Part shown: piece by piece, positions 35,625-44,854 of the stretch | Layout: each line of letters opens with the position of its first letter | Numbering within the stretch: position 1 is the stretch's first letter | Assembly: GCA_963778525.1 (NCBI GenBank) | Contig: CAVZUJ010000002.1 | Coordinates: forward strand, 573,913 to 637,912 | Direction: 5' to 3' | DNA from: Schlegelella_A sp963778525 | Lineage (GTDB): Bacteria; Pseudomonadota; Gammaproteobacteria; Burkholderiales; Burkholderiaceae_C | DNA: 64,000 bases | Notes under the pieces: model-generated | Told to the model about the DNA's origin: nothing | The model's input: the letters and a program-made list of their open reading frames with translations, nothing else | The model's database searches: none | Translations under genes and position numbers: made by a program

Positions 35625-37541
35625 ATGAGCTATCGCCGCACCATCGACTTTCTGCTCTACGACTGGCTCGACGTCGAGTCGCTGCGCGAGCGCGGCCGCT
35701 TCGCCGACCATTCGCGCGAGACCTTCGATTCGGTGCTCGATACCTGCGAGCGGATCGCGCGCGAGAAGTTCGCGCCGTTCAACCGGCTGGCCGACGTCGA
35801 GGAGCCCTGGTTCGACGGCGAGAAGGTGCACCTGCCGAAGGCGAGCCACGACGCGGCGCAGGCCTACTTCGAGTCCGGCATGCTGGCAGCGGCGCAGGAC
35901 TACGCGATCGGCGGCATGCAGCTGCCGTGCGTCGTCGACATGGCGGCGAACAGCTTTTTCTCGAAGGCCGGCATCGGCATCGGCGGTGGCGCGATGCTCA
36001 CCAGCGGCAATGCCAACCTGCTGCTCGCGCACGGCACGCCGATGCAGCAAGCGGTCTTCGCGAAGAACGAATTCGCGGGCCGCTTCTCGGGAACGATGTG
36101 CCTGTCGGAGCCGCAGGCCGGCTCGAGCCTGTCGGACATCGCCACGCGCGCGCTGCCTGACGGCCCGGGCTTCGAAGGCGACCCGCTCGGCCCGCGCTAC
36201 CGGCTGCGCGGCAACAAGATGTGGATCTCGAACGGCGAGCACGAGCTCACCGAGAACATCATCCATCTGGTGCTGGCCAAGATTCCGGGCGATGACGGCA
36301 AGCTCGTGCCCGGCACGCGCGGCATCTCGCTCTTCATCGTCCCGAAGAAGCTGGTGGACGTGCAGGGCCGGCTCACCGGCGAGCGCAACGACGTCTCGCT
36401 CGCCGGTCTCAACCACAAGCTCGGCTATCGCGGCATTCCGAACACCTTGCTCAACTTCGGCGAGGGCAAGTTCGCGGTGCGCGCCGGCACGGAGGCGGGG
36501 GGCGGTGCGACCGGCGCGATCGGCTATCTCGTCGGCCAGCCGGGCGAAGGCCTGCGCTGCATGTTCCACATGATGAACGAGGCGCGGATCGCGGTCGGAC
36601 TCGGCGCGGCCATGCTCGGCTTCGCCGGCTACGAAGCCTCGCTCGACTATGCCAAGGCGCGCCCTCAGGGCCGGCCGATCGGGCCGCAGGGCAAGGATGC
36701 GTCGAAGCCGCAGGTGCCGATCATCGAGCACGCCGACGTCAAGCGCATGCTGCTGGCGCAGAAGAGCTACTGCGAAGGAGCGCTGGCGCTCGAGCTCTAT
36801 TGCGCCCGCCTTGTCGACGAGCTGCAGACCGGCGGCGATGGAGCCCCCACGCTCCCTTCGGTCGCTGCCCCCCGAGGGGGCGCGGCCGGCCTTGGGAGCG
36901 GCCCGGCGGTCGGCCGGGCGCGTGCGCGTCTGCTGCTCGAAGTGCTGACGCCGATCGCCAAGAGCTGGCCGAGCGAATGGTGCCTGGAGGCGAACAGCCT
37001 GGCGATCCAGGTGCTGGGCGGCTACGGCTATACGCGCGACTTTCCGGTGGAGCAGTACTGGCGCGACAACCGCCTGAACATGATCCACGAGGGCACGCAC
37101 GGCATCCAGGCGCTCGACCTGCTCGGGCGCAAGGTGGTGATGGAAGGTGGTACGGGCCTGGTCGCCCTGCGCCAGACGATCGACGACACCGTGGCGCGGG
37201 CGAGCAAGTCGCCATCGCTGCTCGCCGACGCGCAGGCGCTGAGCAGCGCCGCCGACCATCTGCAGGCCGCGACGCGCGCAGCCTGGTCGACCGGTTCGGC
37301 CGACGAAGCGCTTGCCAATGCGACACCCTATCTTCAGGCTTTCGGGCATGTCGTCCTGGCCTGGATCTGGCTCGACGTGGCGCTGTGTGCTGCCGCCGCG
37401 CCGCCCGACGCAGCGCAGCGCGGGCGGCTGGCCGCCTGCCGCTATTTCTTTCGCCACGAGCTGCCGAAGGTGGCGGCGTGGCTCTCGGTCGTCGAAACGC
37501 GCGACGACACCTGCCGCACGATGGCCGAGGATTCGTTTTGA
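35625..37541 (+). CDS. acyl-CoA dehydrogenase (long C-terminal subfamily) carrying an in-frame repeat insertion
   Basis: FAD enzyme for the first beta-oxidation step. 638 aa. The core shows CLSEPQAGSSLSD and KMWISNGEHELTENI (FAD/substrate loops) and IQVLGGYGYTRDFPVEQYWRDNRLN with the catalytic-region IHEGTHGIQ typical of the DmdC-like subfamily with an added C-terminal domain. Residues ~406-432 (APTLPSVAAPRGGAAGLGSG and following) match no expected segment and are encoded by a GC-rich hairpin repeat (36841-36920), so the normal protein is probably about 25 residues shorter. ATG 35625 follows the thiolase stop by 17 nt. Confidence 0.93.
   Translation: MSYRRTIDFLLYDWLDVESLRERGRFADHSRETFDSVLDTCERIAREKFAPFNRLADVEEPWFDGEKVHLPKASHDAAQAYFESGMLAAAQDYAIGGMQLPCVVDMAANSFFSKAGIGIGGGAMLTSGNANLLLAHGTPMQQAVFAKNEFAGRFSGTMCLSEPQAGSSLSDIATRALPDGPGFEGDPLGPRYRLRGNKMWISNGEHELTENIIHLVLAKIPGDDGKLVPGTRGISLFIVPKKLVDVQGRLTGERNDVSLAGLNHKLGYRGIPNTLLNFGEGKFAVRAGTEAGGGATGAIGYLVGQPGEGLRCMFHMMNEARIAVGLGAAMLGFAGYEASLDYAKARPQGRPIGPQGKDASKPQVPIIEHADVKRMLLAQKSYCEGALALELYCARLVDELQTGGDGAPTLPSVAAPRGGAAGLGSGPAVGRARARLLLEVLTPIAKSWPSEWCLEANSLAIQVLGGYGYTRDFPVEQYWRDNRLNMIHEGTHGIQALDLLGRKVVMEGGTGLVALRQTIDDTVARASKSPSLLADAQALSSAADHLQAATRAAWSTGSADEALANATPYLQAFGHVVLAWIWLDVALCAAAAPPDAAQRGRLAACRYFFRHELPKVAAWLSVVETRDDTCRTMAEDSF
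36841..36920 (+). repeat. REP-like double-hairpin element inside the acyl-CoA dehydrogenase gene
   Basis: Two strong palindromes: GCCCCC-CGA-GGGGGC at 36867-36881 and CCCGGC-GGTCG-GCCGGG at 36902-36918, preceded by CCCCCACGCTCCCTTCGGTCG. The layout resembles the dispersed intergenic hairpin repeats of Burkholderiales genomes, from memory. No second copy was noticed in this window. Confidence 0.65.
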
Positions 37542-37745
37542 ACGCCGTCGTCCGCGACCCGCGTCGAAGTCCTGATCTGGGTCCTGATCTACGGCGGCAT
37601 GCTGGCGTTCTGTCTCGGCTTCGCGCTGGCCCATGACGGCAAGGGCTTCGGCTGGGTCGGCGTGGCCGGCGGTGCGCTCGCCGCGGCGGCCGGCGGGGCG
37701 CTCGTCTGGGTTCGCTCGCGGATGCGCGACGACGCCGGGCCCTGA
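37538..37745 (+). CDS. small two-helix membrane protein, start uncertain
   Basis: Directly after the acyl-CoA dehydrogenase stop, a short frame encodes VEVLIWVLIYGGMLAFCLGF, a GKGFGWV turn, a second hydrophobic stretch VGVAGGALAAAAGGALVWV and a charged end SRMRDDAGP, stopping at 37745. No ATG precedes the first helix in frame; TTG 37538, overlapping the previous stop, would need a one-base frame change near 37560, while ATG 37599 would start inside helix 1. The two-helix pattern argues that it is real. Function unknown. Confidence 0.4.
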
Positions 37746-37784
37746 ACACGAACTCCACCCCTTCACGCACGGAGACACTCGGCC

Positions 37785-38576
37785 ATGAGCACGAACGTTC
37801 GCAAGCTTTTCGATCTTTCCGGCAAGACCGCGCTCGTCACCGGCGGCTCGCGCGGCCTCGGCCTGCAGATCGCCGAAGCGCTGGGCGAGGCCGGCGCGCG
37901 CGTCATGCTGACGTCGCGCAAGGCGGCTGACCTCGAGGAATCGGCAGCGCAGCTCAAGCGCCAGGACATCGAGGCACTCTGGATCGCGGCCGATGCGAGC
38001 CAGCCGAGCGAGATCGTGCGCGTGGCCGAAGATGCGATCGCGCGCCTGGGCCACGTCGACATCCTGGTGAACAACGCCGGCGCCACCTGGGGCGCCGCGG
38101 CCGAGGATCATCCGCTCGAGGCCTGGGACAAGGTGATGAACCTCAACATCCGCTCCATCTTCCTGATGAGCCAGGCGATCGGCAAGCACAGCATGATCCC
38201 GCGCCGGCAAGGCAGGATCATCAACGTCGCCTCGATCGCCGGCCTGGCCGGCAACAGCGCCGACATGGCGATGGTGGCCTACAACACGAGCAAGGCGGCG
38301 GTCGTGAACTTCACCCGCACGCTGGCCGGCGAATGGGGCAAGTACAACATCAACGTCAATGCGCTCGCGCCCGGCATGTTCCCGAGCAGGATGACCAAGG
38401 GCACCATTGCCCGCATCGGCGAGAAGGAGCTGGCCGGCCACGCGCCGCTGCAGCGCATCGGCGACGACGACGACCTGAAAGGGGCAGCGCTGCTCTTCGC
38501 ATCGCAGGCCGGCAAGCACATCACCGGGCAGATCCTGCCGGTCGACGGCGGCGTCTCGGCAATCATCGCTGCGTGA
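37785..38576 (+). CDS. SDR family oxidoreductase (FabG-like)
   Basis: 263-aa classical short-chain dehydrogenase/reductase. TGGSRGLG (NAD(P) loop), NNAG, catalytic Ser in INVASIAGL, YNTSK (Tyr and Lys) and the C-terminal GQILPVDGGVSAI are all present. In this cluster it could act on 3-hydroxyacyl-CoA or 3-ketoacyl-CoA. It follows the small membrane protein by 39 nt and precedes the thioesterase gene by 20 nt, all on one strand. Confidence 0.93.
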   Translation: MSTNVRKLFDLSGKTALVTGGSRGLGLQIAEALGEAGARVMLTSRKAADLEESAAQLKRQDIEALWIAADASQPSEIVRVAEDAIARLGHVDILVNNAGATWGAAAEDHPLEAWDKVMNLNIRSIFLMSQAIGKHSMIPRRQGRIINVASIAGLAGNSADMAMVAYNTSKAAVVNFTRTLAGEWGKYNINVNALAPGMFPSRMTKGTIARIGEKELAGHAPLQRIGDDDDLKGAALLFASQAGKHITGQILPVDGGVSAIIAA

Positions 38577-38596
38577 GTAGCAGGACGCATCGGGAC

Positions 38597-39043
38597 ATGC
38601 CGGAATTCGATCTCGCCACCCGTGTTCCCTTCGCCGGCTTCGTCGGGCTGGAGCTGCTGCGAATGGAGCGGGGCGAGTCCGAGCTGGCGCTGCAGCTTCG
38701 CCCCGAGCTGTGCAACAGCTGGAGCGTGGCGCACGGCGGCGCGCTGATGACCTTGCTCGACGTGGCGATGGCCAGCGCCGCGCGGAGCTCGGCCGCCGAC
38801 GGCACCGAAGAGTCGTCGAGCGTGGTCACGATCGAGATGAAGACGACCTTCATGCAACCGGGCGAAGGCCGGCTGGTCGCGAAGGGTCGGCGCCTGCATC
38901 GAACGCCATCGCTGGCCTTCTGCGAAGCGGTGGTGACCGGTGGCGACGGCAAGCTCGTGGCGCAGGCCACCGGCACGTTCAAATACCTGCGCGCGCTCGC
39001 CGTCGGCGGCAAGCGCGTTCAGCGGCTCAACGCATCCGATTGA
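38597..39043 (+). CDS. PaaI-type hotdog thioesterase
   Basis: 148 aa, single hotdog fold. The helix segment SWSVAHGGALMTLLDVAMA carries the HGG motif typical of PaaI/YdiI-like acyl-CoA thioesterases, and the strand SSVVTIEMKTTFMQPG fits too. Likely releases CoA from blocked or surplus acyl-CoA during catabolism encoded by the cluster. ATG 38597 starts 20 nt after the SDR stop. Confidence 0.88.
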   Translation: MPEFDLATRVPFAGFVGLELLRMERGESELALQLRPELCNSWSVAHGGALMTLLDVAMASAARSSAADGTEESSSVVTIEMKTTFMQPGEGRLVAKGRRLHRTPSLAFCEAVVTGGDGKLVAQATGTFKYLRALAVGGKRVQRLNASD

Positions 39044-39055
39044 GGAGAGCAGGAC

Positions 39056-40087
39056 ATGACAACGACAAACCGGCAGATCCATCTCGTGTCGCGGCCCGAC
39101 GGCGAAGCGACGAGCGCGAACTTCAAGCTGGTCGAAGCCGCGGTCGGCGATCCGGGCGAAGGCCAGGTGCTGGTACGCAACCACTACCTGAGCCTCGACC
39201 CGTACATGCGCGGCCGCATGAACGACGCGAAAAGCTACGCCCAGCCGCAGGCCTTGAACCAGGTGATGCAGGGCGGCACGGTCGGCGAGGTCGTGGCCTC
39301 GCGCCACGCCGGCTACCGGCCGGGCGACATGGTCGTGGGCTACGGCGGCTGGCAGCAGTTCACGATGCTCGACGCCGGCACGCCCGGCGTGCTGCGCAAG
39401 GTCGACACGACGCACGTGCCGCTCTCGGCCTATCTCGGCGCGGTCGGCATGCCCGGGGTCACGGCCTGGTACGGGCTGATGAAGATCTGCATGCCGAAAG
39501 CCGGCCAGACGATCGTCGTGAGCGCCGCGAGCGGCGCCGTCGGCAGCGCTGTCGGCCAGCTGGCGAAGACGCGCGGTTGTCGCGCCGTCGGCATCGCCGG
39601 CGGCAGCGACAAGTGCAACTACGTCGTGCAGGAGCTGGGCTTCGACGCCTGCGTCGACTACAAGGCCCACGCGGGCAAGGGCGGCGACTCGAAGGCGCTC
39701 TACCAGGCGCTGAAGGAAGCGACCCCCGACGGGGTCGACGGCTGCTTCGAGAACGTCGGCGGCGTCGTCCTCGACGTGACGCTGGCACGCATGAATGCGT
39801 TCGGGCGCATCGCCCTGTGCGGGATGATCAGCGGCTACGACGGCGCGCCGATTCCGCTGCAGCAGCCGCAGCTGATCCTGCAGTCGCGCCTCACGGTCGA
39901 AGGCTTCATCGTCAGCGAGCACATGGACGTCTGGCCGGAGGCATTGAAGGAGCTCGGCACGCTCGTCGCCACCGGCAAGCTCAAGTACCGCGAGACGATT
40001 GCCCAGGGCATCGAGGCGGCGCCCGAGGCCTTCCTCGGCCTGCTCAAGGGCCGCAACTTCGGCAAGCAACTGGTCAAGCTGATCTGA
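39056..40087 (+). CDS. NADP-dependent medium-chain reductase (CurA/leukotriene B4 dehydrogenase-like)
   Basis: 343-aa zinc-independent MDR enzyme of the 2-alkenal / curcumin reductase group. The N-terminal landmark YLSLDPYMRGRM and the nucleotide loop SAASGAVGSAVGQLAK are characteristic; FENVGG lies at the active site. Would reduce alpha,beta-unsaturated aldehydes or ketones with NADPH. Follows the thioesterase by 12 nt and precedes the GST-like gene by 7 nt, so it belongs to the same transcript. Confidence 0.92.
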   Translation: MTTTNRQIHLVSRPDGEATSANFKLVEAAVGDPGEGQVLVRNHYLSLDPYMRGRMNDAKSYAQPQALNQVMQGGTVGEVVASRHAGYRPGDMVVGYGGWQQFTMLDAGTPGVLRKVDTTHVPLSAYLGAVGMPGVTAWYGLMKICMPKAGQTIVVSAASGAVGSAVGQLAKTRGCRAVGIAGGSDKCNYVVQELGFDACVDYKAHAGKGGDSKALYQALKEATPDGVDGCFENVGGVVLDVTLARMNAFGRIALCGMISGYDGAPIPLQQPQLILQSRLTVEGFIVSEHMDVWPEALKELGTLVATGKLKYRETIAQGIEAAPEAFLGLLKGRNFGKQLVKLI

Positions 40088-40094
40088 GGCCGCG

Positions 40095-41034
40095 ATGAAC
40101 GACATCGTCCTGCATCACTACGCCGGCTCGCCCTTTTCGGAAAAGGTCCGCCTGGTCCTCGGCATGAAGCGCCTGGCCTGGCGCTCGGTCGACGTGCCGG
40201 TGATCCTGCCCAAGCCCGATGTCGTGGCGCTGACCGGCGGCTATCGCCGCACGCCCTTCATGCAGATCGGCGCCGACGTGTATTGCGATTCGGCGCTGAT
40301 GTGCCGGGTCATCGATCGCATCGCGCCCGATCCTTCGCTCTATCCGGAAGCGTCGCGCGGCCTGGCCGAGATCGTGGCCCAGTGGGCCGACGGCGCGCTG
40401 TTCTGGGCGGCGGTTCCCTTCACCATGCAGCCGGCGGCCGCACCGTTCCTGCTTCCCGATGCCTCGCCGGAATCGCTGCGTGCCTTCGCCGCCGATCGTG
40501 CGGCGATGAATCCGGCCATGCGCCGCGCGCCCCTGGTCGATGCGGCGGCGGCCGTCAACATCTACGCCGGCAGGCTCGAGGCCATGCTTGGCGATTCGCG
40601 GCCGTTCCTGCTCGGCGCCTTGCCGTCGATCGCCGACTTCTCGGCCGCGCAGTCGATCTGGTTCATGCGCCGGGCGCCGCCGATCGCGGCGCACCTGCAA
40701 CCCTTCGCGCACGTCGCTCGCCTGGTACGAGCGCGTGGCCGCGTTCGGCCATGGCCGGCCGGAGCCGATGAGCAGCGGCGCGGCGCTCGAGTTGGCGCGC
40801 GCAAGCTCCGGTTTCGCTCCGTGCTCGGTAGCCGCCGGTGCCGGGCTCGACGCCGGCACGGACGTCGGCGTGACGCCCTCGGACTATGCGCACGACGAGG
40901 TGCAGGGAAAGCTGGTCGGACTCGACGCGGAAGAGGTCGTCGTCGAGCGCCACGACGCGCGCGCCGGCACCGTGCACGTTCACTTCCCGCGCATCGGCTT
41001 TCACGTCAAGGCCATCAGGAAAGAGGGCAAATGA
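40095..41034 (+). CDS. glutathione S-transferase-like protein (one frameshift)
   Basis: About 312 aa after correction. An N-terminal thioredoxin-like GST domain (LHHYAGSPFSEKVRLVLGMK; GYRRTPFMQIGADVYCDSALM) is followed by a helical C-domain (FLLGALPSIADFSAAQ) and an extra ~80-residue tail (TDVGVTPSDYAHDEVQGKLV...) not found in ordinary GSTs. One extra base near 40722 breaks the frame between AHV and LAWYERVAAFGHG. The TGA overlaps the ATG of the next SDR gene (ATGA). Substrate unknown; detoxification of a reactive catabolic intermediate is a guess. Confidence 0.85.
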
Positions 41035-41937
41035 AGAACTTCAAGGGCGGCACCGCCGTCATCACCGGCGCCGGTTCGGGCTTCGGGCTCGAGACATCGC
41101 GCATCGCGGCCCGGCTCGGCATGAACGTCGTCATGGCCGATGTGCAGGCCGATGCGCTGGAGCGCGCGGCCACGGAAATCGAAGCGCTCGGCGTGCAGGT
41201 GCTGGCGCAGCGCCTCGACATCAGCAAGGGCCCGCAGGTCGAAGCGCTCGGCCGTGCCGTCGAGTCGCGTTTCGGCGCGCCGCACCTGGTCTTCAACAAT
41301 GCCGGCGTCGGCGCCGGTGGCCTGATCTGGGAGAACACGCTCGCCGACTGGGACTGGGTCATGGGCGTCAACGTCATGGGCGTGGTGCACGGCATACGCG
41401 CCTTCACGCCGATGATGCTCGACGCGGCAGCGAAGAACAGCGGCTACGAGGGCCACATCGTCAACACCGCGTCGATGGCCGGCCTGCGTGGACATGCCGA
41501 ACATGGGCGTCTACAACGTCAGCAAGCACGCCGTCGTCGCCCTGAGCGAAACGCTCTACCAGGACCTGCGCCTCGTCACCGACCAGATCGGCGCGTCCGT
41601 CCTGTGCCCGTACTTCGTGCCCACCGGCATCACCGAGAGCCAGCGCAACCGGCCCGACGACCTGCCCGCGGACAAGCCGACGCGCAGCCAGCTGATCGGC
41701 AAGGCGATGAACGACCGGGCCGTCGGCAAGGGCAAGGTCAGTGCCGCCGACGTGGCGCAGTTCGTCTTCGATGCGGTCGCGGCGAATCGCTTCTACATCT
41801 TCAGCCACCCGAAGGCGCTGGGCATCGTGCAGACGCGGCTCGAAGACATCATGCAGGCCCGCAACCCGACCGACCCCTTTGCCGGCAAGCCGGAGATCGG
41901 CGCCGAGCTGCGCACGGCGCTGCGCGCCGCGGGTTGA
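41031..41937 (+). CDS. SDR family oxidoreductase (one frameshift)
   Basis: About 301 aa after correction. TGAGSGFG coenzyme loop, MADV acidic residue suggesting NAD preference, FNNAGVG, catalytic Ser in NTASMAGL, and YNVSKHAVV (Tyr, Lys). One extra base near 41490 separates ASMAGL from MPNMGVYNVSK. Distinct in sequence from the SDR at 37785. Last gene of the beta-oxidation/redox cluster, convergent with the DUF1223 gene only 3 nt away. Confidence 0.88.
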
Positions 41938-41940
41938 GGC

Positions 41941-42711
41941 TCAGCAGCCGAGCTTGAGGGCCTGCACCGGCCGGCCGGTGTCGGCATCGACGACGACGAG
42001 ATTGACCTGGCGCGGGTGCGCCGCATCGCCGGCGCCGGGCAGGTCGAAGCTCAGGCTGCGCGGCGCCTCGGCGGCGGCCCAGGCCGAGACCGGACGGTAT
42101 TCGCGGACCACGAAGTCGTGATGCAGGGTGACGCCTTCGTTCTCGCCGGCCTTGACCGCCGTCACGTGGTTCTGTTCGGTCACCGCCCAGTACGCGGCCA
42201 GCCGCTTCGGCGCACGCGGCGAGGCCGCCACGGTCGCCGTGAAGTGCTCGCCATCGCGGGCCAGGGCCAGCGCGATCGGCGCCGTCTTGCGCTCCTCGAT
42301 CGGGGTGGCCAGTGAGGGCCAGTCCTTGCGGTCCTGGCCGTCGACGACGACCTGCGGCGTATAGCTGAAGCGAGCACCGTTGACCGACTGCTGGGCCGAC
42401 TGCCGCTCGGTGAAGGCGGCGCTCGAGAAGCGGTCCTTCCAGCCGAGCCGGTCCCAGTAGTCGACGTGAAAGGCAAGGGCGACGACGTTCGGGTCGGCCT
42501 TCAGCTTCGAGATCCAGCGGTCGGCCGGCGGACAGGAATTGCAGCCCTCCGAGGTGTAGAGCTCGACCACCGGCGTCACCGTGGCCGGGCTCTTCGCCAT
42601 GCATGTTTCGCCGGCGCGCGCGCCGGGGCCGAACGCGGCCAGGCCGGCCATGGCGACGGCCAGCGCCGGGGTGCGGCGGCGAGCGAGAAGGTCGAAGCCG
42701 AATCGATTCAC
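41941..42711 (-). CDS. DUF1223 family exported protein (thioredoxin-like fold)
   Basis: 256 aa. A hydrophobic N-terminus (ALAVAMAGLAAFGPGARA) is followed by VVELYTSEGCNSCPPADRW, the CxxC-containing start of DUF1223 proteins, then AFHVDYWDRLGWKDRFSS and TPQVVVDGQ. GTG 42711 was chosen because AGGAG lies six bases before it and the signal segment follows; the open frame to 42930 lacks coding character. Probably a periplasmic thiol protein of unknown role. Divergent from the DUF4331 gene across ~236 bp that hold no gene I can see. Confidence 0.88.
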   Translation of the reverse strand: MNRFGFDLLARRRTPALAVAMAGLAAFGPGARAGETCMAKSPATVTPVVELYTSEGCNSCPPADRWISKLKADPNVVALAFHVDYWDRLGWKDRFSSAAFTERQSAQQSVNGARFSYTPQVVVDGQDRKDWPSLATPIEERKTAPIALALARDGEHFTATVAASPRAPKRLAAYWAVTEQNHVTAVKAGENEGVTLHHDFVVREYRPVSAWAAAEAPRSLSFDLPGAGDAAHPRQVNLVVVDADTGRPVQALKLGC

Positions 42712-42947
42712 GAGGACTCCTGGGTGGGGCGATGCCGTAGGTCGTGCCGGGGACGGACACCTTACCAAGGTTGCCGGATCCTTGCGGAAACCGCCGCCGT
42801 CGTTCGCTCGCGACGCACAAAGCGCGTCCGGATGCATCCGCAAGAGAAGGCGTCGCGTACACGAGCACCAGACGAAGTCGCGTCGTCTATCGGGAAGCCC
42901 GGATCTGGCCGGCTTCCGCCGTCCATTCATCGAGGAGCAAGGACATC

Positions 42948-44576
42948 ATGAAAGTACCCACTGCCCGTCAGTTTCGCCTGTTGCCTGCGATCGCAGCGAT
43001 CGGCGCCCTGTACGCTGTCACCGGCTTGCCGGCGCATGCCTCGAGCCACCGGGAAGCCCCTGCAATCACGGGGATGCCGAAAGTCGACGGCGCCGACTTC
43101 TACATGTTCAACAGCTACGAGCCGGGCCGGGCCGGGTTCGTGACCCTGATCGCCGACTACGTGCCGCTGCAGGACGCCTACGGCGGCCCGAACTATTTCA
43201 AGATGGACGCGAACGCGCTCTACGAGATCCACATCGACAACAACGGCGACGGCAAGGAAGACATCACCTTCCAGTTCCGTTTCAACAATACGCTGCGCGG
43301 CACGACGCTGCCGATCAACGGCACCAACGTGGCGATTCCGCTGACCCAGTCCGGCCAGGTCAGCGCCGACAACGACCCCAACCTGAACGTCAACGAAACC
43401 TACACCTTGACGATGGTCAAGGGCGACCGGCGCACCGGCACGGCGGCTGCCGTCACGAACGCCACGGGCGGCGGCTCCACCTTCACCAAGCCTTCGGACA
43501 ACATCGGCACGAAGACGATCCCGAACTACGCGGCCTACGCGGCGAAGTTCATCTACAGCGTCAACATCCCCGGCTGCTCGACGGCGGGCAAGGTCTTCGT
43601 CGGCCAGCGCAAGGATCCGTTCGCCGTCAACCTGGGCGTGATCTTCGATCTGGTCAACGTGCCCGGAGCCGCCGACTTCACGCCGGCCGAAGCGGCGTTC
43701 CTGCTCGATCCGACCAAGAAGGACGCCGGCGCCGATACCTTGAACGACAAGAACGTCACGACGCTGGCGCTCGAGGTGCCGGCATCCTGCCTCGTGGCCG
43801 CCGGCGACCCGGTCATCGGCGCATGGACGACGGCGAGTCTGCGCCAGGGCCAGCTCCTGAGCAGCGCACCCAAGAGCGGCTACTCGACCGCGACGCTCGC
43901 CGGCGGTGCCTGGACGCAGGTGTCGCGTCTGGGCATGCCGCTGGTCAACGAGGTGGTCATCGGCCTGCCCGACAAGGACAAGTTCAACAACTCGAAGCCC
44001 AAGGACGATGGCCAGTTCGCCACCTACGTGACGAACCCGACACTGCCCAAGCTGCTCGAGATCGCCTTGGCGACGCCCGGCATTTCGCCGACCAACTTCC
44101 CGCGCACCGACCTCGTGACCACGTTCCTGACCGGCATCCCGGGCGTCAACCAGCCGAAGGCGTTCACGGCGTCGCCGGCGACTGGCGTGGCTTCGGAAAT
44201 GCTTCGGCTCAACACGGCGATCGCCGCCACGCCGTACGCCTCGCAGAACCGTCTCGGCCTGCTCGGCGGCTTGCTCGCCGGCGGCACCGACCTGGCCGGC
44301 TATCCGAACGGCCGCAGGCCGAACGACGACGTCGTCGACATCTCGCTGGTCGCGGTGATGGGTGGCCTGTGCGAGGCGAACGGCGCCGGCAACACCTACG
44401 GCTTCGGCACGGCCTGCAATCCGAACGCGGTGCCGCTCGGGGCCCTGGTGTACAACCTTCACGACGGGGTCGATCAGGCCGGTCCGAAGGTCAGGGCCGC
44501 CGGGCCTCTGCTGACCGACGGCTCGGGCAATCCGATCTTCCCGTACATCGGCACGCCGCTGCCCGGCGCGCAGTAA
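42948..44576 (+). CDS. DUF4331 domain-containing exported protein
   Basis: 542 aa. A signal peptide (LYAVTGLPAHASS) is followed directly by SSHREAPAITGMPKVDGADFYMF, the hallmark of DUF4331, and FVTLIADYVP. Residues ~96-104 (DNNGDGKED) look like a calcium-binding DxNxDG loop. No membrane anchor, so likely periplasmic or secreted. GAGGAGCAAGGAC precedes ATG 42948. First of four same-strand genes for exported or membrane proteins. No biochemical role is known for the family. Confidence 0.93.
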   Translation: MKVPTARQFRLLPAIAAIGALYAVTGLPAHASSHREAPAITGMPKVDGADFYMFNSYEPGRAGFVTLIADYVPLQDAYGGPNYFKMDANALYEIHIDNNGDGKEDITFQFRFNNTLRGTTLPINGTNVAIPLTQSGQVSADNDPNLNVNETYTLTMVKGDRRTGTAAAVTNATGGGSTFTKPSDNIGTKTIPNYAAYAAKFIYSVNIPGCSTAGKVFVGQRKDPFAVNLGVIFDLVNVPGAADFTPAEAAFLLDPTKKDAGADTLNDKNVTTLALEVPASCLVAAGDPVIGAWTTASLRQGQLLSSAPKSGYSTATLAGGAWTQVSRLGMPLVNEVVIGLPDKDKFNNSKPKDDGQFATYVTNPTLPKLLEIALATPGISPTNFPRTDLVTTFLTGIPGVNQPKAFTASPATGVASEMLRLNTAIAATPYASQNRLGLLGGLLAGGTDLAGYPNGRRPNDDVVDISLVAVMGGLCEANGAGNTYGFGTACNPNAVPLGALVYNLHDGVDQAGPKVRAAGPLLTDGSGNPIFPYIGTPLPGAQ

Positions 44577-44591
44577 GCAAGGAGAACGCAC

Positions 44592-44849
44592 ATGAAAGCC
44601 AGAGTCAGTCTTGCGGCGCTTGCCGTCGCCTCCGCGCTCGCTGCCTGCGGCGGCAGCGACGACAGCCCGGCGCCCGCGCCGACCAGCCAGGTCCCTCCGA
44701 GCGCGAGCGCCTCGATCGGTGGCTTCATTGCCTACCTGCAGGCGCTGGTGGCGACGCCGGCTTCGACCGCCGACATGCTCGAGCCGGTGGACACCAGCAT
44801 GGTGACGCCGCCGACCGACGAAACGAGCGAGCCGCTGAAGGTCGACTGA
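44592..44849 (+). CDS. small lipoprotein
   Basis: 85 aa. The signal peptide ends in a clear lipobox (ASALAACGGS), giving a lipidated Cys followed by Gly-Gly and a short Ser/Pro/Ala-rich mature chain ending EPLKVD. Asp is absent at the +2 position, which by the enterobacterial rule favours the outer membrane. AAGGAGA lies before ATG 44592, 15 nt after the DUF4331 stop. Not recognised beyond that; probably a partner of the DUF4331 protein. Confidence 0.8.
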   Translation: MKARVSLAALAVASALAACGGSDDSPAPAPTSQVPPSASASIGGFIAYLQALVATPASTADMLEPVDTSMVTPPTDETSEPLKVD

Positions 44850-44854
44850 GACAA

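Noticed and set aside
35490..38519. A 1009-residue open frame on the minus strand opposite the acyl-CoA dehydrogenase and SDR genes
   Set aside because: It is the antisense shadow common in high-GC DNA: composition is Arg/Ala/Asp-rich with no motif, and the plus strand carries clear enzymes over the same bases.
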